Assembly: GCA_045123575.1 (NCBI GenBank) | Contig: JBGVKG010000007.1 | Location: forward strand, 1-24,869 | Source of the DNA: SVEL01 sp045123575 | GTDB lineage: Bacteria; Bacillota; Clostridia; Lachnospirales; Lachnospiraceae | Length of the DNA: 24,869 nucleotides | Direction: 5' to 3' | Shown here: in pieces, positions 16,001-24,270 of the stretch | Numbering within the stretch: position 1 is the first letter of the stretch | How the letters are laid out: every line of letters begins with the position of its first letter | Translations under genes and position numbers: made by a program | The notes under the pieces: model-generated | What the model saw: only the letters and a program-made list of their open reading frames with translations | The model's database searches: none | Told to the model about the DNA's origin: nothing

Positions 16001-16008
16001 AATTATTC
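15979..16008 (-). promoter_or_regulatory. Candidate sigma-G-like promoter of the lipoprotein gene
   Basis: TGAATA (its GAATA is the complement of 16004-16008), an 18-base spacer and CATAAAT (complement of 15979-15985). The -35 and the spacing fit the sigma-G consensus (GHATR, 18, CATWHTA); the last two bases of the -10 do not. A vegetative reading is TTGAAT, 17 bases, TACATA, also imperfect. Either way the upstream arm of the inverted repeat at 15989-16000 falls in the spacer. Confidence 0.35.
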
Positions 16009-16036
16009 AAAATATTTTATTTTAATAATGTTCTAT

Positions 16037-16795
16037 CTACTGGCCGAGAACATTCTTCATAGAATACATACCTGCTGGCTGGCCTTTAAGGAACTTAGCA
16101 GCTTGAACTGCACCTTTTCCAAATATTGCCTTTGAATATGCTGTATGCTTAAATTCCAACACTTCATCTCTACCTGCAAATATAATCTCATGCTCACCTA
16201 CTATAGAACCGCCACGTACAGCACTTATACCGATTTCCTTCTGGCTACGCTTCTCTCTAACCTGACTTCTATCATATACATACTTGTACTCATTGTTAAG
16301 CTGTCCATTTACAGCATCAGCGAGCATTATAGCTGTACCGCTTGGAGCGTCAATCTTTTGATTATGATGTTTCTCAACTATCTCCACATCAAAACCTGCA
16401 TCTGCAAGCACCTTAGTAACTGCCTCCATTACCTTTACCATAGTATTAATGCCTAGAGACATATTACCTGAGCGAAGTATAGCTACCTTCTTAGATGCCT
16501 CATCTATCTTAGCTAACTCCTCTGCTGAGTAGCCTGTAGAACACATTACTGCTGGCACCTGATTTCTTACTGCATATTCTAAAATGTCATCAAGAGATGC
16601 TGGATTAGAGAAATCTATTATAACATCTGCACTTTCCTGTACCTCAAATATCTTCTTGTATACAGGATAATCATTATGTCCATCATCAAATAAATCAACA
16701 CCTGCTACCATTGTAGCTGCCTCGTCGTTCTTCACTATATCAGATATAACCTGCCCCATCTTGCCGTTACATCCTACCATTATAATATTTATCAT
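16037..16795 (-). CDS. dapB: 4-hydroxy-tetrahydrodipicolinate reductase
   Basis: A 252-residue NAD(P)H-dependent reductase, the second step of the diaminopimelate branch leading to lysine and cell-wall cross-links. The N-terminal Rossmann motif is VGCNGKMGQVI (residues 7-17). The catalytic and substrate-binding segment EKHHNQKIDAPSGT (141-154) carries the His143-His144 pair and Lys147. Length is typical. The ATG at 16795 follows GGAGA by 5-6 bases. It is the second gene after dapA (93-base gap without a terminator) and so lies under the lysine riboswitch. No clear terminator follows; transcripts could run on into the lipoprotein gene. Confidence 0.95.
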   Translation of the reverse strand: MINIIMVGCNGKMGQVISDIVKNDEAATMVAGVDLFDDGHNDYPVYKKIFEVQESADVIIDFSNPASLDDILEYAVRNQVPAVMCSTGYSAEELAKIDEASKKVAILRSGNMSLGINTMVKVMEAVTKVLADAGFDVEIVEKHHNQKIDAPSGTAIMLADAVNGQLNNEYKYVYDRSQVREKRSQKEIGISAVRGGSIVGEHEIIFAGRDEVLEFKHTAYSKAIFGKGAVQAAKFLKGQPAGMYSMKNVLGQ

Positions 16796-16888
16796 ACATA
16801 TCTCCGTTCCGAGGCTATATTTTACCTCTGTTCCAATCAGTAATTCTATGGTCTATATCTTTAAACCATCCGTCTGCTGTGTAACTTC

Positions 16889-17773
16889 TTACAATATACC
16901 GTAGTTACGCATAGCTGCAGCAAGCTTCTCCACATTCTTTTCTTCCATATCTGTAAGTGGCATACGAAGTGTACCTACATTCTTACCCTGAAGATTCATA
17001 GCTGCCTTAACTGGTATAGGATTAACCTCACAGAATAATGCATCGATAAGCTCAATAGCCTCCAACTGAAGATCTCTACTCTTCTCTACATTTCCTGCAA
17101 GATACTCTGCTACGATGTCATGTGTCTGCTTTGGAGCCACATTTGAGAGAACTGAGATTACACCCTTTCCGCCAAGAGACATAATAGGTACTATCTGATC
17201 ATCATTACCAGAATAAATATCAAGCTTACCCTTTGCAAGAGATGCAAGCTTAGCTACCTGACCTATGTTTCCAGAAGCTTCCTTTATAGCACATACATTT
17301 GGAGATGCCGCATTGATAGCCACTGCTGTCTCTGGAAGTATGTTACAACCTGTTCTACCTGGAACATTGTAAAGGATAACTGGTATATTTACTGAATCAG
17401 CTATAGCTGTAAAGTGCTTGATAAGACCCTTCTGAGTAGCCTTGTTATAGTATGGTGTAACAACTAAAAGACCGTCTGCACCGTACTTCTCAGCTTCCTT
17501 TGAAAGATAAATAGCTGTCTCTGTACAATTAGAACCTGTACCTGCAACAACTGGTATTCTGTGATTAACCTTATCTATAACGAACTTTACGCACTCCAAA
17601 TGCTCCTCATGGCTTAATGTAGAAGCCTCACCTGTAGTACCGCATACGATAATACAATCTGTACTACCTGCAATCTGATCCTCGATTATCTGTGCAAATA
17701 CCTCATAATTAACTGTTCCATCCTGATTCATAGGTGTAACGATAGCAACACCTGCGCCTGTGAAAATTGACAT
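16889..17773 (-). CDS. dapA: 4-hydroxy-tetrahydrodipicolinate synthase
   Basis: A 294-residue TIM-barrel aldolase that condenses pyruvate with aspartate semialdehyde, the first committed step to lysine/DAP. The Schiff-base Lys164 is in CAIKEASGN. Tyr135 (VILYNVPGRTG), Arg140 and the Thr46-Thr47 pair in CGTTGEAST complete the active site. The ATG at 17773 is preceded by AAGGAGG. The 400-base leader contains a lysine riboswitch and an intrinsic terminator, so high lysine should stop transcription before this gene. dapB follows on the same strand. Confidence 0.96.
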   Translation of the reverse strand: MSIFTGAGVAIVTPMNQDGTVNYEVFAQIIEDQIAGSTDCIIVCGTTGEASTLSHEEHLECVKFVIDKVNHRIPVVAGTGSNCTETAIYLSKEAEKYGADGLLVVTPYYNKATQKGLIKHFTAIADSVNIPVILYNVPGRTGCNILPETAVAINAASPNVCAIKEASGNIGQVAKLASLAKGKLDIYSGNDDQIVPIMSLGGKGVISVLSNVAPKQTHDIVAEYLAGNVEKSRDLQLEAIELIDALFCEVNPIPVKAAMNLQGKNVGTLRMPLTDMEEKNVEKLAAAMRNYGIL

Positions 17774-17855
17774 AACATTTTCCTCCTTGCTTTTTGATTT
17801 ATAATTATAATATTCTTGTTTCGATAATGTGCTATATATATTTCCTTATATATGC

Positions 17856-17883
17856 AAAAACACCAACTCAAAGAGAGCTGGTG
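17856..17883 (-). terminator. Riboswitch-controlled terminator of dapA
   Basis: CACCAGCTC (complement of 17875-17883) and GAGTTGGTG (complement of 17861-17869) form a 9-bp stem with one G.U pair, followed by five T. The competing antiterminator is visible upstream: GAGCT and CATGAAT (complement of 17911-17922) can pair with ATTCATG and AGCTC of the terminator's 5' side. Formation of the aptamer's basal stem would block this antiterminator. Confidence 0.85.
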
Positions 17884-17913
17884 CATGAATATCCTTAATA
17901 TAAAATAGATTCA

Positions 17914-18118
17914 TGATAGCTCCCCATCTGCGTATCAAATCGAATATGCCAAGCAACCACGATTATTCACAGATGACAGTCATAGAATTATTCACTCTAT
18001 GCCCAAGATTAAAAACGACAGTATAATCAACCTTTCGGCGTCTTTTCCTTTCCATCAGTCTCCTCTGCAACTGTCTGCATACTCTGATGTACTATTAAAA
18101 CACGCAACCTCTACACAT
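17914..18118 (-). ncRNA. Lysine riboswitch (L-box) upstream of dapA
   Basis: About 205 bases of the dapA leader read on the minus strand carry the conserved lysine-aptamer landmarks in order: GTAGAGGTTGCG, CAGAGTATGCAGAC, GGAAAGG, CGCCGAAAGG, a CATAGA/TCTATG hairpin, ACTGTCA, and finally GGGGAGCTATC. These follow the B. subtilis lysC riboswitch (AGAGGTGCG, AGAGTATGC, GCCGAAG, CTGTCA, GGGCTATC). It is followed by an antiterminator/terminator pair and the DAP-pathway gene dapA, as expected for a lysine OFF switch. Confidence 0.92.
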
Positions 18119-18145
18119 TATCTTCATTATTCTTTTAACATTCTC

Positions 18146-18174
18146 AATATAACATTTATAGCTATTGATGTCAA
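18146..18174 (-). promoter_or_regulatory. Strong sigma-A promoter of the dapA riboswitch transcript
   Basis: A perfect TTGACA (complement of 18169-18174), 17 bases, and TATATT (complement of 18146-18151). Transcription would start near 18139, about 20 bases before the aptamer. It begins directly after the stop codon of the upstream NTPase gene. Confidence 0.8.
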
Positions 18175-18177
18175 TGC

Positions 18178-18702
18178 TTACTTACCAAGCTTTGACGCAA
18201 TGTTTAAGCATACCTCATCAAGAGACATATTATCCATATCATATATGTGAAGGTCTGTTCTCTTTCTAAGCTCACTTGTAAATGGTGTTGTATTATTCTT
18301 CATAAGTATAAATACATTGGCATCCATCTCAAGTACTTCTCTTATCTTATCCATAAAGCCTTCAGAACCATCTTCACCACGTCCAAGCTCATCTAAGATA
18401 ACACAATCATAATCCTTCTTCTTCATCTTCAACACATCTTCAAGACAAAGAACTCCAAATGTATCATAAACCTCTGTCAGATTTATTCTATGCTTGCTCT
18501 TAAGAACTGTCTGCACTGGAACATTGTTATGATAACCAGCTACATCCTTTATAGAGCTCATATAGTATCCTTTAAACTCGCCTTCGAATACTATACTTCT
18601 CATTCGAAAGCCTACTGGTCTTAAATTATGCTTCTCAATAATATCGTCTAAGAGACAAGATTTTCCTGTATTTGACTTCCCTATAATCAAAAACTTGTTC
18701 AT
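18178..18702 (-). CDS. THEP1-like P-loop NTPase
   Basis: A 174-residue single-domain NTPase. Walker A is GKSNTGKS (residues 8-15), and the Walker B block CVILDELGR (100-108) has Asp104-Glu105 and the Arg typical of the NTPase_1/THEP1 family. Members hydrolyse nucleoside triphosphates or act as nucleotide kinases; the physiological role is not settled. Length fits (170-190). The ATG at 18702 has GGAG 12 bases upstream, a long spacing, with a closer weak GGAAG. A promoter candidate lies at 18751-18779. The gene is on the same strand as dapA but the riboswitch promoter separates them, so I infer no functional link. Confidence 0.75.
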   Translation of the reverse strand: MNKFLIIGKSNTGKSCLLDDIIEKHNLRPVGFRMRSIVFEGEFKGYYMSSIKDVAGYHNNVPVQTVLKSKHRINLTEVYDTFGVLCLEDVLKMKKKDYDCVILDELGRGEDGSEGFMDKIREVLEMDANVFILMKNNTTPFTSELRKRTDLHIYDMDNMSLDEVCLNIASKLGK

Positions 18703-18750
18703 CTTCCGTACCTACTCCTTCTGTGCTTATGATTTTACACCACAATGACT

Positions 18751-18779
18751 AGTGTATTATTTTTCTTGCCATATGTCAA
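18751..18779 (-). promoter_or_regulatory. Candidate promoter of the THEP1-like NTPase gene
   Basis: Perfect TTGACA (complement of 18774-18779), 17 bases, then TACACT (complement of 18751-18756), which matches four of six -10 bases. Confidence 0.5.
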
Positions 18780-18817
18780 CTCAAACCTGCATTTTTACAT
18801 ATAATTCCTAACATTTA

Positions 18818-19618
18818 TTATTCTTTTGTAGCTTCCTTTGGCATATCACCAAATTTCTTTATCAAGAGGAATATACCAAGTGGCAATAAAGCCAAGCTAA
18901 TCCACTGAGATGTAGAGAAACCATTAAATACTCCTCGTATAACATCACCTCGTACAAACTCAAGACAGAAGCGCATCACACTATATACTATAAGATATAC
19001 ACCGATAGCTTTTTCACCCTTTGCATTACCTTTTCGCACATATATATACAACGAAATAAAAAGTATAAGATTTACAACAGTTTCTACTATCTGTGTTGGG
19101 AATCTAGGCACATCTGCTAGTCCCCATATAATCTCATTTGTAGGGAATGTAATAGCTCCAAAGCCGTGATACTCCATACCATAGCAGCATCCTGCACACA
19201 GACAGCCTATACGAGCTATACCATGCATAAGAGGAACTGCCGGTGCCACTACCGCCATAACAGGTCTAAGCTCTATCTTAAACTGCTTACAGTAGATTAT
19301 AACACCCAATGCCGCTCCTATGAGACCGCCATAAAATACAAATCCACTAAATACATACATAAGAACCGCCCATGGATTCTTCAAAAATACATCAAAATGC
19401 TCCACAAACTTAGGTAACATAGTTATAAAATACAAAAGCTTAGCTCCTATTATAAGACCTATACCGCAATAGAAGGATGCGAAAACTATATCCATTCTAG
19501 GAACACCATACTTAGGAGCAAGGCTAACTGCCGCAAGTACTCCAAATACCATACCGACCATAGCCAACAAACCATACATAGGTAGTTCAAATCCAAATAT
19601 ATCTATAAAAGGTAACAT
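18818..19618 (-). CDS. lgt: Prolipoprotein diacylglyceryl transferase
   Basis: A 266-residue integral membrane enzyme that moves diacylglycerol from phosphatidylglycerol to the lipobox cysteine of prolipoproteins. About seven hydrophobic segments are visible. The signature segment HGIARIGCLCAGCCYG is the Cys-rich Firmicute version of the GRIG motif, and VMRFCLEFVRGD near the C-terminus carries the second conserved Arg. I chose the ATG at 19618 (MLPFIDIFGF) because AAGGAGA lies 6 bases before it; the in-frame extension to 19747 is hydrophilic, has no ribosome binding site and crosses the promoter. Single gene between the pullulanase terminator and the NTPase gene. Confidence 0.94.
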   Translation of the reverse strand: MLPFIDIFGFELPMYGLLAMVGMVFGVLAAVSLAPKYGVPRMDIVFASFYCGIGLIIGAKLLYFITMLPKFVEHFDVFLKNPWAVLMYVFSGFVFYGGLIGAALGVIIYCKQFKIELRPVMAVVAPAVPLMHGIARIGCLCAGCCYGMEYHGFGAITFPTNEIIWGLADVPRFPTQIVETVVNLILFISLYIYVRKGNAKGEKAIGVYLIVYSVMRFCLEFVRGDVIRGVFNGFSTSQWISLALLPLGIFLLIKKFGDMPKEATKE

Positions 19619-19666
19619 AAATATTCTCCTTATCTTTGGCTTTTTATTGCATAAACCGCAAGAGTT

Positions 19667-19675
19667 ATTGTACCA
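19667..19675 (-). promoter_or_regulatory. Extended -10 promoter candidate of lgt
   Basis: TGGTACAAT on the minus strand is a TGn-extended -10 box about 50 bases before the lgt ATG. No good -35 is seen at 16-18 bases, which is usual for extended -10 promoters. Confidence 0.45.
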
Positions 19676-19751
19676 CACATTACCCGATATTACTACAATG
19701 TTTTTTATATCCTTATGGCCTTGTTTTTGTTTTGTAGGAAATTTCATATAT

Positions 19752-19782
19752 AAAAAAGGAACGGTTCATTACGAACCGTTCC
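19752..19782 (-). terminator. Rho-independent terminator of the pullulanase gene
   Basis: A perfect 10-bp stem GGAACGGTTC/GAACCGTTCC (19758-19767 and 19773-19782) with a 5-base loop, followed on the minus strand by six T. It lies 28 bases past the pullulanase stop codon. Confidence 0.95.
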
Positions 19783-19810
19783 CATAAGAAACATTTTTAT
19801 AAACTAAAGA

Positions 19811-22800
19811 TTACTCTTCTGTCTTGTTTGTCTCTGTCTCGTTAGCTGCTGCTGCCTTTGCTGCCTTCTTCTTTGATGAAGTTAAAACAACTACTACAAC
19901 TGCGATAACTGCTACAACTGCAACTGCGATAACTGCAATTACCCATGGCTCCATACCACCATCTGTCTTGCCTGTTGCACCTGTGTCACCCTTAACAAGA
20001 GCTAAGCATGAGATAGCATCTACTGTAATCTCGCCACCAGAGATTGTTCTGATAACCTCTGTACCAGCCTTAGTTCCATCGATACATACCTTCCACTCGC
20101 CTTCTGGGATTGTAATCTTCTGTGAAGCATTGTTACCATTGTAGATGATGAGTAACTCATCAGATACCTCTCCATTTGCTGCACCATCGATTGTAAATGC
20201 TACCATATTGCTTGGAGCATCGATGAACTTAAGGTACTGCTGAACATCCTCACCTGTTGTCATACGGAGACCAGCATGAGCCTTTCTGAACTCGATAAGA
20301 CCCTTGTAGTATGCTAATACATCTGTATTCATATCATCCCACTTAATTGAGTTGATTTCATCAGATGACTTGTAGCTGTTGTGATCTCCTTCCTTAGAAC
20401 GGAGGATTTCCTCACCTGAAAGCATGAATGGTATACCCTGTGCTGTGTATACGATACTTGCAGAAAGGTTATTCATCTTAATTCTGTCAGCCTCTGTATC
20501 ATCAGGATTTGAAAGACAAATCTTATCCCAAAGTGTAAGGTTATCATGAGCTGAAACGTAGTTGATTACCTGTGTTGGATGCTTTGTCCATGGTGATGAA
20601 ACATCTGTGCCTGTTAAGCCCCATGAAATACCATCATAGTTTGTAGCACCGATAACACCTGACTTAATTCTCTCTTCCTGACCTGTCTTGCCTGTTGCAA
20701 ATCCCTTGTCAGTATCTGAGAATACGCTACCCTTGATACCATCACGGATATCATCAGAGAAAGCACCTACCTGTAAATCTTCAAATCTTACGATATTCTT
20801 CTTTAATGACTTGTCGTAATCACTAAGGAGTGATCCGCCACCTGTCCAACCTTCACCATATACGATGATTGTTGAATCAACCTTATCTAATGCAGCTCTA
20901 ACTGCCTCCATTGTCTCGATATCGATAAGAGCCATAAGGTCAAATCTGAATCCATCAATGTTGTACTCTGAAGCCCAGTATACTACTGAATCTACGATAT
21001 ACTTTCTAACCATTGATCTCTCTGAAGCAACTTCGTTACCACATCCAGAACCATTTGAGTAAGAACCATTAGCATTTAATCTATGGTAGTAACCTGGAAC
21101 TGTGATGTTGAACCAAGAGTTTGCACTCTCAGATGTATGATTGTAAACAACGTCCATGATTACACGGATATCATTGTCATGGAATGCCTGTACCATCTGC
21201 TTGAACTCGTTGATTCTAACTGAACCATCAAATGGATCTGTAGAGTATGAGCCTTCTGGTACATTGTAGTTATATGGATCATAACCCCAGTTGAACTGTG
21301 GCTTTGATAAATTTGTCTCATCTACTGAGTTTGGTGAGTAATCATATACAGGAAGTAACTGTACATGTGTTACACCTAACTGCTTGATATAATCAAGACC
21401 TGTTGATAAACCTGCACTATTCTTTGTGCCTGTCTCTGTAAGACCAAGGTACTTACCCTTGTTCTTAACACCTGAGCTCTCATCGATTGTGAAATCTCTT
21501 ACGTGCATTTCGTAAACGATAGCATCTGTAGCATTCTTAAATGCTGGCTTCTTCTCGTTCCAATTCTTTGGGTTAGTAGCGCTTAAATCAACTACCATAC
21601 CTCTCTGACCGTTAACACCTGTAGCCTTAGCATATAAGTCTACTGCCTCAGTTGTTACGCCATTATTTGTAAATGCATATGTATAGAATACACCATTTAA
21701 ATCACCGTTAACTGTTGCACTCCATACACCCTTGTCACCCTTTGTCATCTGGATCTTATCATAAGGTGTACCAATACCCTTACCACCATTCTTGTAAAGG
21801 AATAACTCTACATTACCAGCAAATGGTGACCAAACCTTAAATGTTGTAGACTCCTTGCTATATGTAGGACCAAGGTCATTTCCATCATAGTGGAATGCCT
21901 TCTCAAAATCTTCTGAGTTGTAAACATCACCATATGTTACAGAAAGCTCTCCGTATACATCAGACTTAACTGTGTACATCTTCGAAAGTGGAAGTTCTTC
22001 CTTCATATTCATCTCGAATTCTGAAGCAACACCATCCTTGCTGTAAAGGCTTTCAACAGCATACTCCTTACCGTCCTCGTCAACAACCTTAAAAAGACCT
22101 AACGACGCAGTATCATCTGTGTTAACTGGTGTAGTTACCTTAAGCTTAAGTGTCTTTGCTGTATTAAGTGATGCACTTAAAATCTTTGGCTCAAGATTTG
22201 CATTATCCTTGTTGTAGTTAACAGTTACGTCTGACTCAACAATCCATACATCTACAACACCATTAACAGCCTTAGATAAATCAATAAATCTATCTCCATC
22301 TGTATCCTTAGCTTCCCAATCATTAAGTCTAACGATGAAACCAAGCTGACCTGCTGATGCATCTACATTGTATGTAGCAATCTTACCAAAATCATCTTCA
22401 CCTGTAAACTGTGTAGCTGTACCGTCGCCACCCTTTGGCCAGAACCAAACGTTCCATCCAGAGTAATCCTTTCCATATCTAGCGTAATGTAAGTTTACCT
22501 GTACCTGTCCTTCTGCTGGAGGTGTAGTCTCTGTGTTGCCACCGCCATTGCCACTTCCACCAATCTGGCTTAAGTCAAATGCTGGTGTACCTGTTGGACT
22601 AGTTGTCTTGTAGCCAGCTACAGTACTCTCAATCCAAACCTCTGCAAAACCGTCAGCTATCTCTATAAACTGATCCTCTGCAACGTCCTTCTGTGACCAA
22701 TCAGGAATTCTGACAATATAATTTAACTTGTCAATTACCTTGTCAAACTGAATAACGCAGACTTTTCCGTAGTCGTCCTCATAATCAAAAGTATAAGCGA

Positions 22801-22984
22801 CTCCGCCTTGTCCTTCTTCCCATCCCCAAACGTCCCAGTCAGCATAGTTACCGTCTGGTCTGTTATAATGGATAATAACTGTTGTACCGCCATCTGCCTT
22901 AACTTCTACTGGTGTCCAAACACTAAGTACAGTAGTTACAAGCATAAGTACGGCCAAAAATAACGCGTGAACTCTCTTCTTCAT
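19811..22984 (-). CDS. Cell-anchored type I pullulanase with two CBM41 domains (GH13)
   Basis: A 1057-residue extracellular debranching enzyme for alpha-1,6 bonds of pullulan and starch. A signal peptide spans residues 1-30. Two CBM41 starch-binding domains follow (about 33-121 and 161-255; WDVWGW and WNVWFW cores). After a linker region come a CBM48-like domain (about 375-470) and the GH13 catalytic barrel with the type I pullulanase signature NWGYDP (565-570), DVVYNH (611-616), nucleophile Asp682 in FRFDLM, acid/base Glu711 in YGEGW and Asp814 in SAHDN. The C-terminus has a hydrophobic membrane segment, then SSKKKAAKAA and an acidic tail; no LPXTG is present. I chose the ATG at 22984 for its GGAG 10 bases upstream and the immediate MKK signal start. 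Monocistronic by its terminator. Confidence 0.95.
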   Translation of the reverse strand: MKKRVHALFLAVLMLVTTVLSVWTPVEVKADGGTTVIIHYNRPDGNYADWDVWGWEEGQGGVAYTFDYEDDYGKVCVIQFDKVIDKLNYIVRIPDWSQKDVAEDQFIEIADGFAEVWIESTVAGYKTTSPTGTPAFDLSQIGGSGNGGGNTETTPPAEGQVQVNLHYARYGKDYSGWNVWFWPKGGDGTATQFTGEDDFGKIATYNVDASAGQLGFIVRLNDWEAKDTDGDRFIDLSKAVNGVVDVWIVESDVTVNYNKDNANLEPKILSASLNTAKTLKLKVTTPVNTDDTASLGLFKVVDEDGKEYAVESLYSKDGVASEFEMNMKEELPLSKMYTVKSDVYGELSVTYGDVYNSEDFEKAFHYDGNDLGPTYSKESTTFKVWSPFAGNVELFLYKNGGKGIGTPYDKIQMTKGDKGVWSATVNGDLNGVFYTYAFTNNGVTTEAVDLYAKATGVNGQRGMVVDLSATNPKNWNEKKPAFKNATDAIVYEMHVRDFTIDESSGVKNKGKYLGLTETGTKNSAGLSTGLDYIKQLGVTHVQLLPVYDYSPNSVDETNLSKPQFNWGYDPYNYNVPEGSYSTDPFDGSVRINEFKQMVQAFHDNDIRVIMDVVYNHTSESANSWFNITVPGYYHRLNANGSYSNGSGCGNEVASERSMVRKYIVDSVVYWASEYNIDGFRFDLMALIDIETMEAVRAALDKVDSTIIVYGEGWTGGGSLLSDYDKSLKKNIVRFEDLQVGAFSDDIRDGIKGSVFSDTDKGFATGKTGQEERIKSGVIGATNYDGISWGLTGTDVSSPWTKHPTQVINYVSAHDNLTLWDKICLSNPDDTEADRIKMNNLSASIVYTAQGIPFMLSGEEILRSKEGDHNSYKSSDEINSIKWDDMNTDVLAYYKGLIEFRKAHAGLRMTTGEDVQQYLKFIDAPSNMVAFTIDGAANGEVSDELLIIYNGNNASQKITIPEGEWKVCIDGTKAGTEVIRTISGGEITVDAISCLALVKGDTGATGKTDGGMEPWVIAVIAVAVVAVIAVVVVVLTSSKKKAAKAAAANETETNKTEE

Positions 22985-23091
22985 TAAAGTAGTTCTCCTT
23001 TCTTGTTTTATTTGAACGGGGATTAACCCCATTTTCAGTTATAATCATTGTATCATTAAAACCATTTTTGATATATATAAGTTATTTTATA

Positions 23092-23119
23092 TTTATATCA
23101 GTTTTTTATTTTGTAACAA
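23092..23119 (-). promoter_or_regulatory. Weak promoter candidate of the pullulanase gene
   Basis: TTGTTA (complement of 23114-23119), 16 bases, TATAAA (complement of 23092-23097). The gap is very AT-rich, so a match of this quality is easy to find by chance. The -35 overlaps TGTTACAAA (complement of 23110-23118), also found upstream of the starch-binding protein gene. Confidence 0.3.
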
Positions 23120-23150
23120 ATTATATATATTAATGTAAAAATATTTGTAG

Positions 23151-23182
23151 AAAAAAGAGTGACAAGCTTACGCTTGCCACTC
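23151..23182 (-). terminator. Rho-independent terminator of the starch-binding protein gene
   Basis: Arms GAGTGGCAAGC and GCTTGTCACTC on the minus strand (complements of 23172-23182 and 23157-23167), one G.U pair, 4-base loop, followed by six T. It lies 29 bases past the stop codon and separates this gene from the pullulanase. Confidence 0.93.
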
Positions 23183-23211
23183 TCCTTTATGATGGTTTTT
23201 AAGTTTTAATA

Positions 23212-24195
23212 TTACTCGTTAACTGTTCTCTTCTTTAATACAACAACTGCTGCAAGAGCTGCTACTGCAACCATAGCTACTACTGGAGCCATATCTGCTG
23301 TATCTGTTGGATCACCAGCGTTTCCACCTGCATTTCCACCTGCGTTGCCGCCTGCATTTCCACCAGCATTTCCGCCTTCGTTACCGCCAGCATTTCCACC
23401 TGCGTTGTCACCTGCATTTCCACCTGCGTTTCCGCCTTCGTTTCCTGTTGAAACTGGTGTAGCTACTGCTGTTACTTTTTTCTCAGCCTCATTAACTGTA
23501 ATAGTTACATTGGACTTTGCTGTCACTTCTACTGACTGATTTGCTGATGTTACTGCATTTTGCCAATCATACTGTGTAAGTACCTTATACTCATAAGCCT
23601 TACCATCTGCCTTAGGCTCCACATCATTAATTGTTATAGTCCAAACACCTGTTGATGTCTCTTTTAATGCCTTTACTCCTGCTGCTGATGGATCCCAACT
23701 CTTTTCAAGAAGTCCCTCATCGCCTACTAAGTAATACGCATCATAATTCCAAGAAAGTGGAGCTACCGCTGTTCCCGATGCCTTTACAGATGTTATTTTT
23801 GATCCATCAACTGTAACATCTATCTTCAATGTTCCTACCTTACCACACTCAACCTTAAAGTTGGAACCAGCCTTACCCTTATTACCTTCCTTTTCATTTG
23901 CCTCTACATTCTCATATAAGTAAGACTCGTCATATCCTTTATCGAATCCTTTGTCCCAACCTTTTCCGTCAATAAGTATCTTGAATTCTACGGAACCTGG
24001 TTTAGTAACATCATATGTATATGACCATACATTTCCACTTTGTTTCATTGTCTCTGGATTATTAGCATTCCAACCATCAAAACTTCCTGTGATGTAAACG
24101 GCACTTGCAGCCTTCGCCTCTGTTGGAGCTGATACCATTAAACCAACTGCCATTGCAGCTGTAGCTAACATAGCTACTAATTTCTTAATCTTCAT
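23212..24195 (-). CDS. Cell-surface starch-binding-like protein without a catalytic domain
   Basis: A 327-residue exported protein. The signal peptide ends near AEAKA-A (residue 29/30). Two beta-sandwich modules follow: residues 31-140 start with VYITGSFDGWN, the pattern of CBM48/AMPK-type glycogen-binding domains, and residues 150-245 (YYLVGDEGLLEKSWDPS, then YEYKVLTQYDW) resemble X25 or SusE/SusF-type starch-binding modules. A Gly/Asn/Ala linker of about eleven GGNA units (about 251-295) leads to a membrane segment and a KKR tail. No GH13 residues are present. I infer a membrane-anchored protein that holds starch near the pullulanase encoded next to it; it has a separate terminator. The Shine-Dalgarno sequence is modest (AAAGGG, 10 bases before the ATG). 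Glycan specificity cannot be read from sequence. Confidence 0.78.
   Translation of the reverse strand: MKIKKLVAMLATAAMAVGLMVSAPTEAKAASAVYITGSFDGWNANNPETMKQSGNVWSYTYDVTKPGSVEFKILIDGKGWDKGFDKGYDESYLYENVEANEKEGNKGKAGSNFKVECGKVGTLKIDVTVDGSKITSVKASGTAVAPLSWNYDAYYLVGDEGLLEKSWDPSAAGVKALKETSTGVWTITINDVEPKADGKAYEYKVLTQYDWQNAVTSANQSVEVTAKSNVTITVNEAEKKVTAVATPVSTGNEGGNAGGNAGDNAGGNAGGNEGGNAGGNAGGNAGGNAGGNAGDPTDTADMAPVVAMVAVAALAAVVVLKKRTVNE
23314..23446. repeat. Tandem 12-base repeats encoding the GGNA linker
   Basis: About eleven imperfect 12-base units (plus strand CCACCTGCATTT and variants) encode Gly-Gly-Asn-Ala/Glu in the starch-binding protein. Such a tract can change length by slippage and so change how far the binding modules reach from the membrane. 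Confidence 0.85.
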
Positions 24196-24270
24196 AAACT
24201 TAAAACCCTTTCTGCCATCATAGGCTTTCCTTTATTTGTGCCCACCATCATCAAGGCACCTAGTAACCAT

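Noticed and set aside
19619..19747. N-terminal extension of lgt by 43 residues
   Set aside because: Hydrophilic, no ribosome binding site, and it would start before the candidate promoter; the ATG at 19618 has a proper one.
23018..23030. GGGG-ATTAA-CCCC in the pullulanase leader
   Set aside because: Only a 4-bp stem with no T-tract and too short to call an operator; it does not involve the ribosome binding site.
23314..23446. The regular repeats as a CRISPR array
   Set aside because: The 12-base units are contiguous, in frame, and encode a GGNA linker; there are no spacers.
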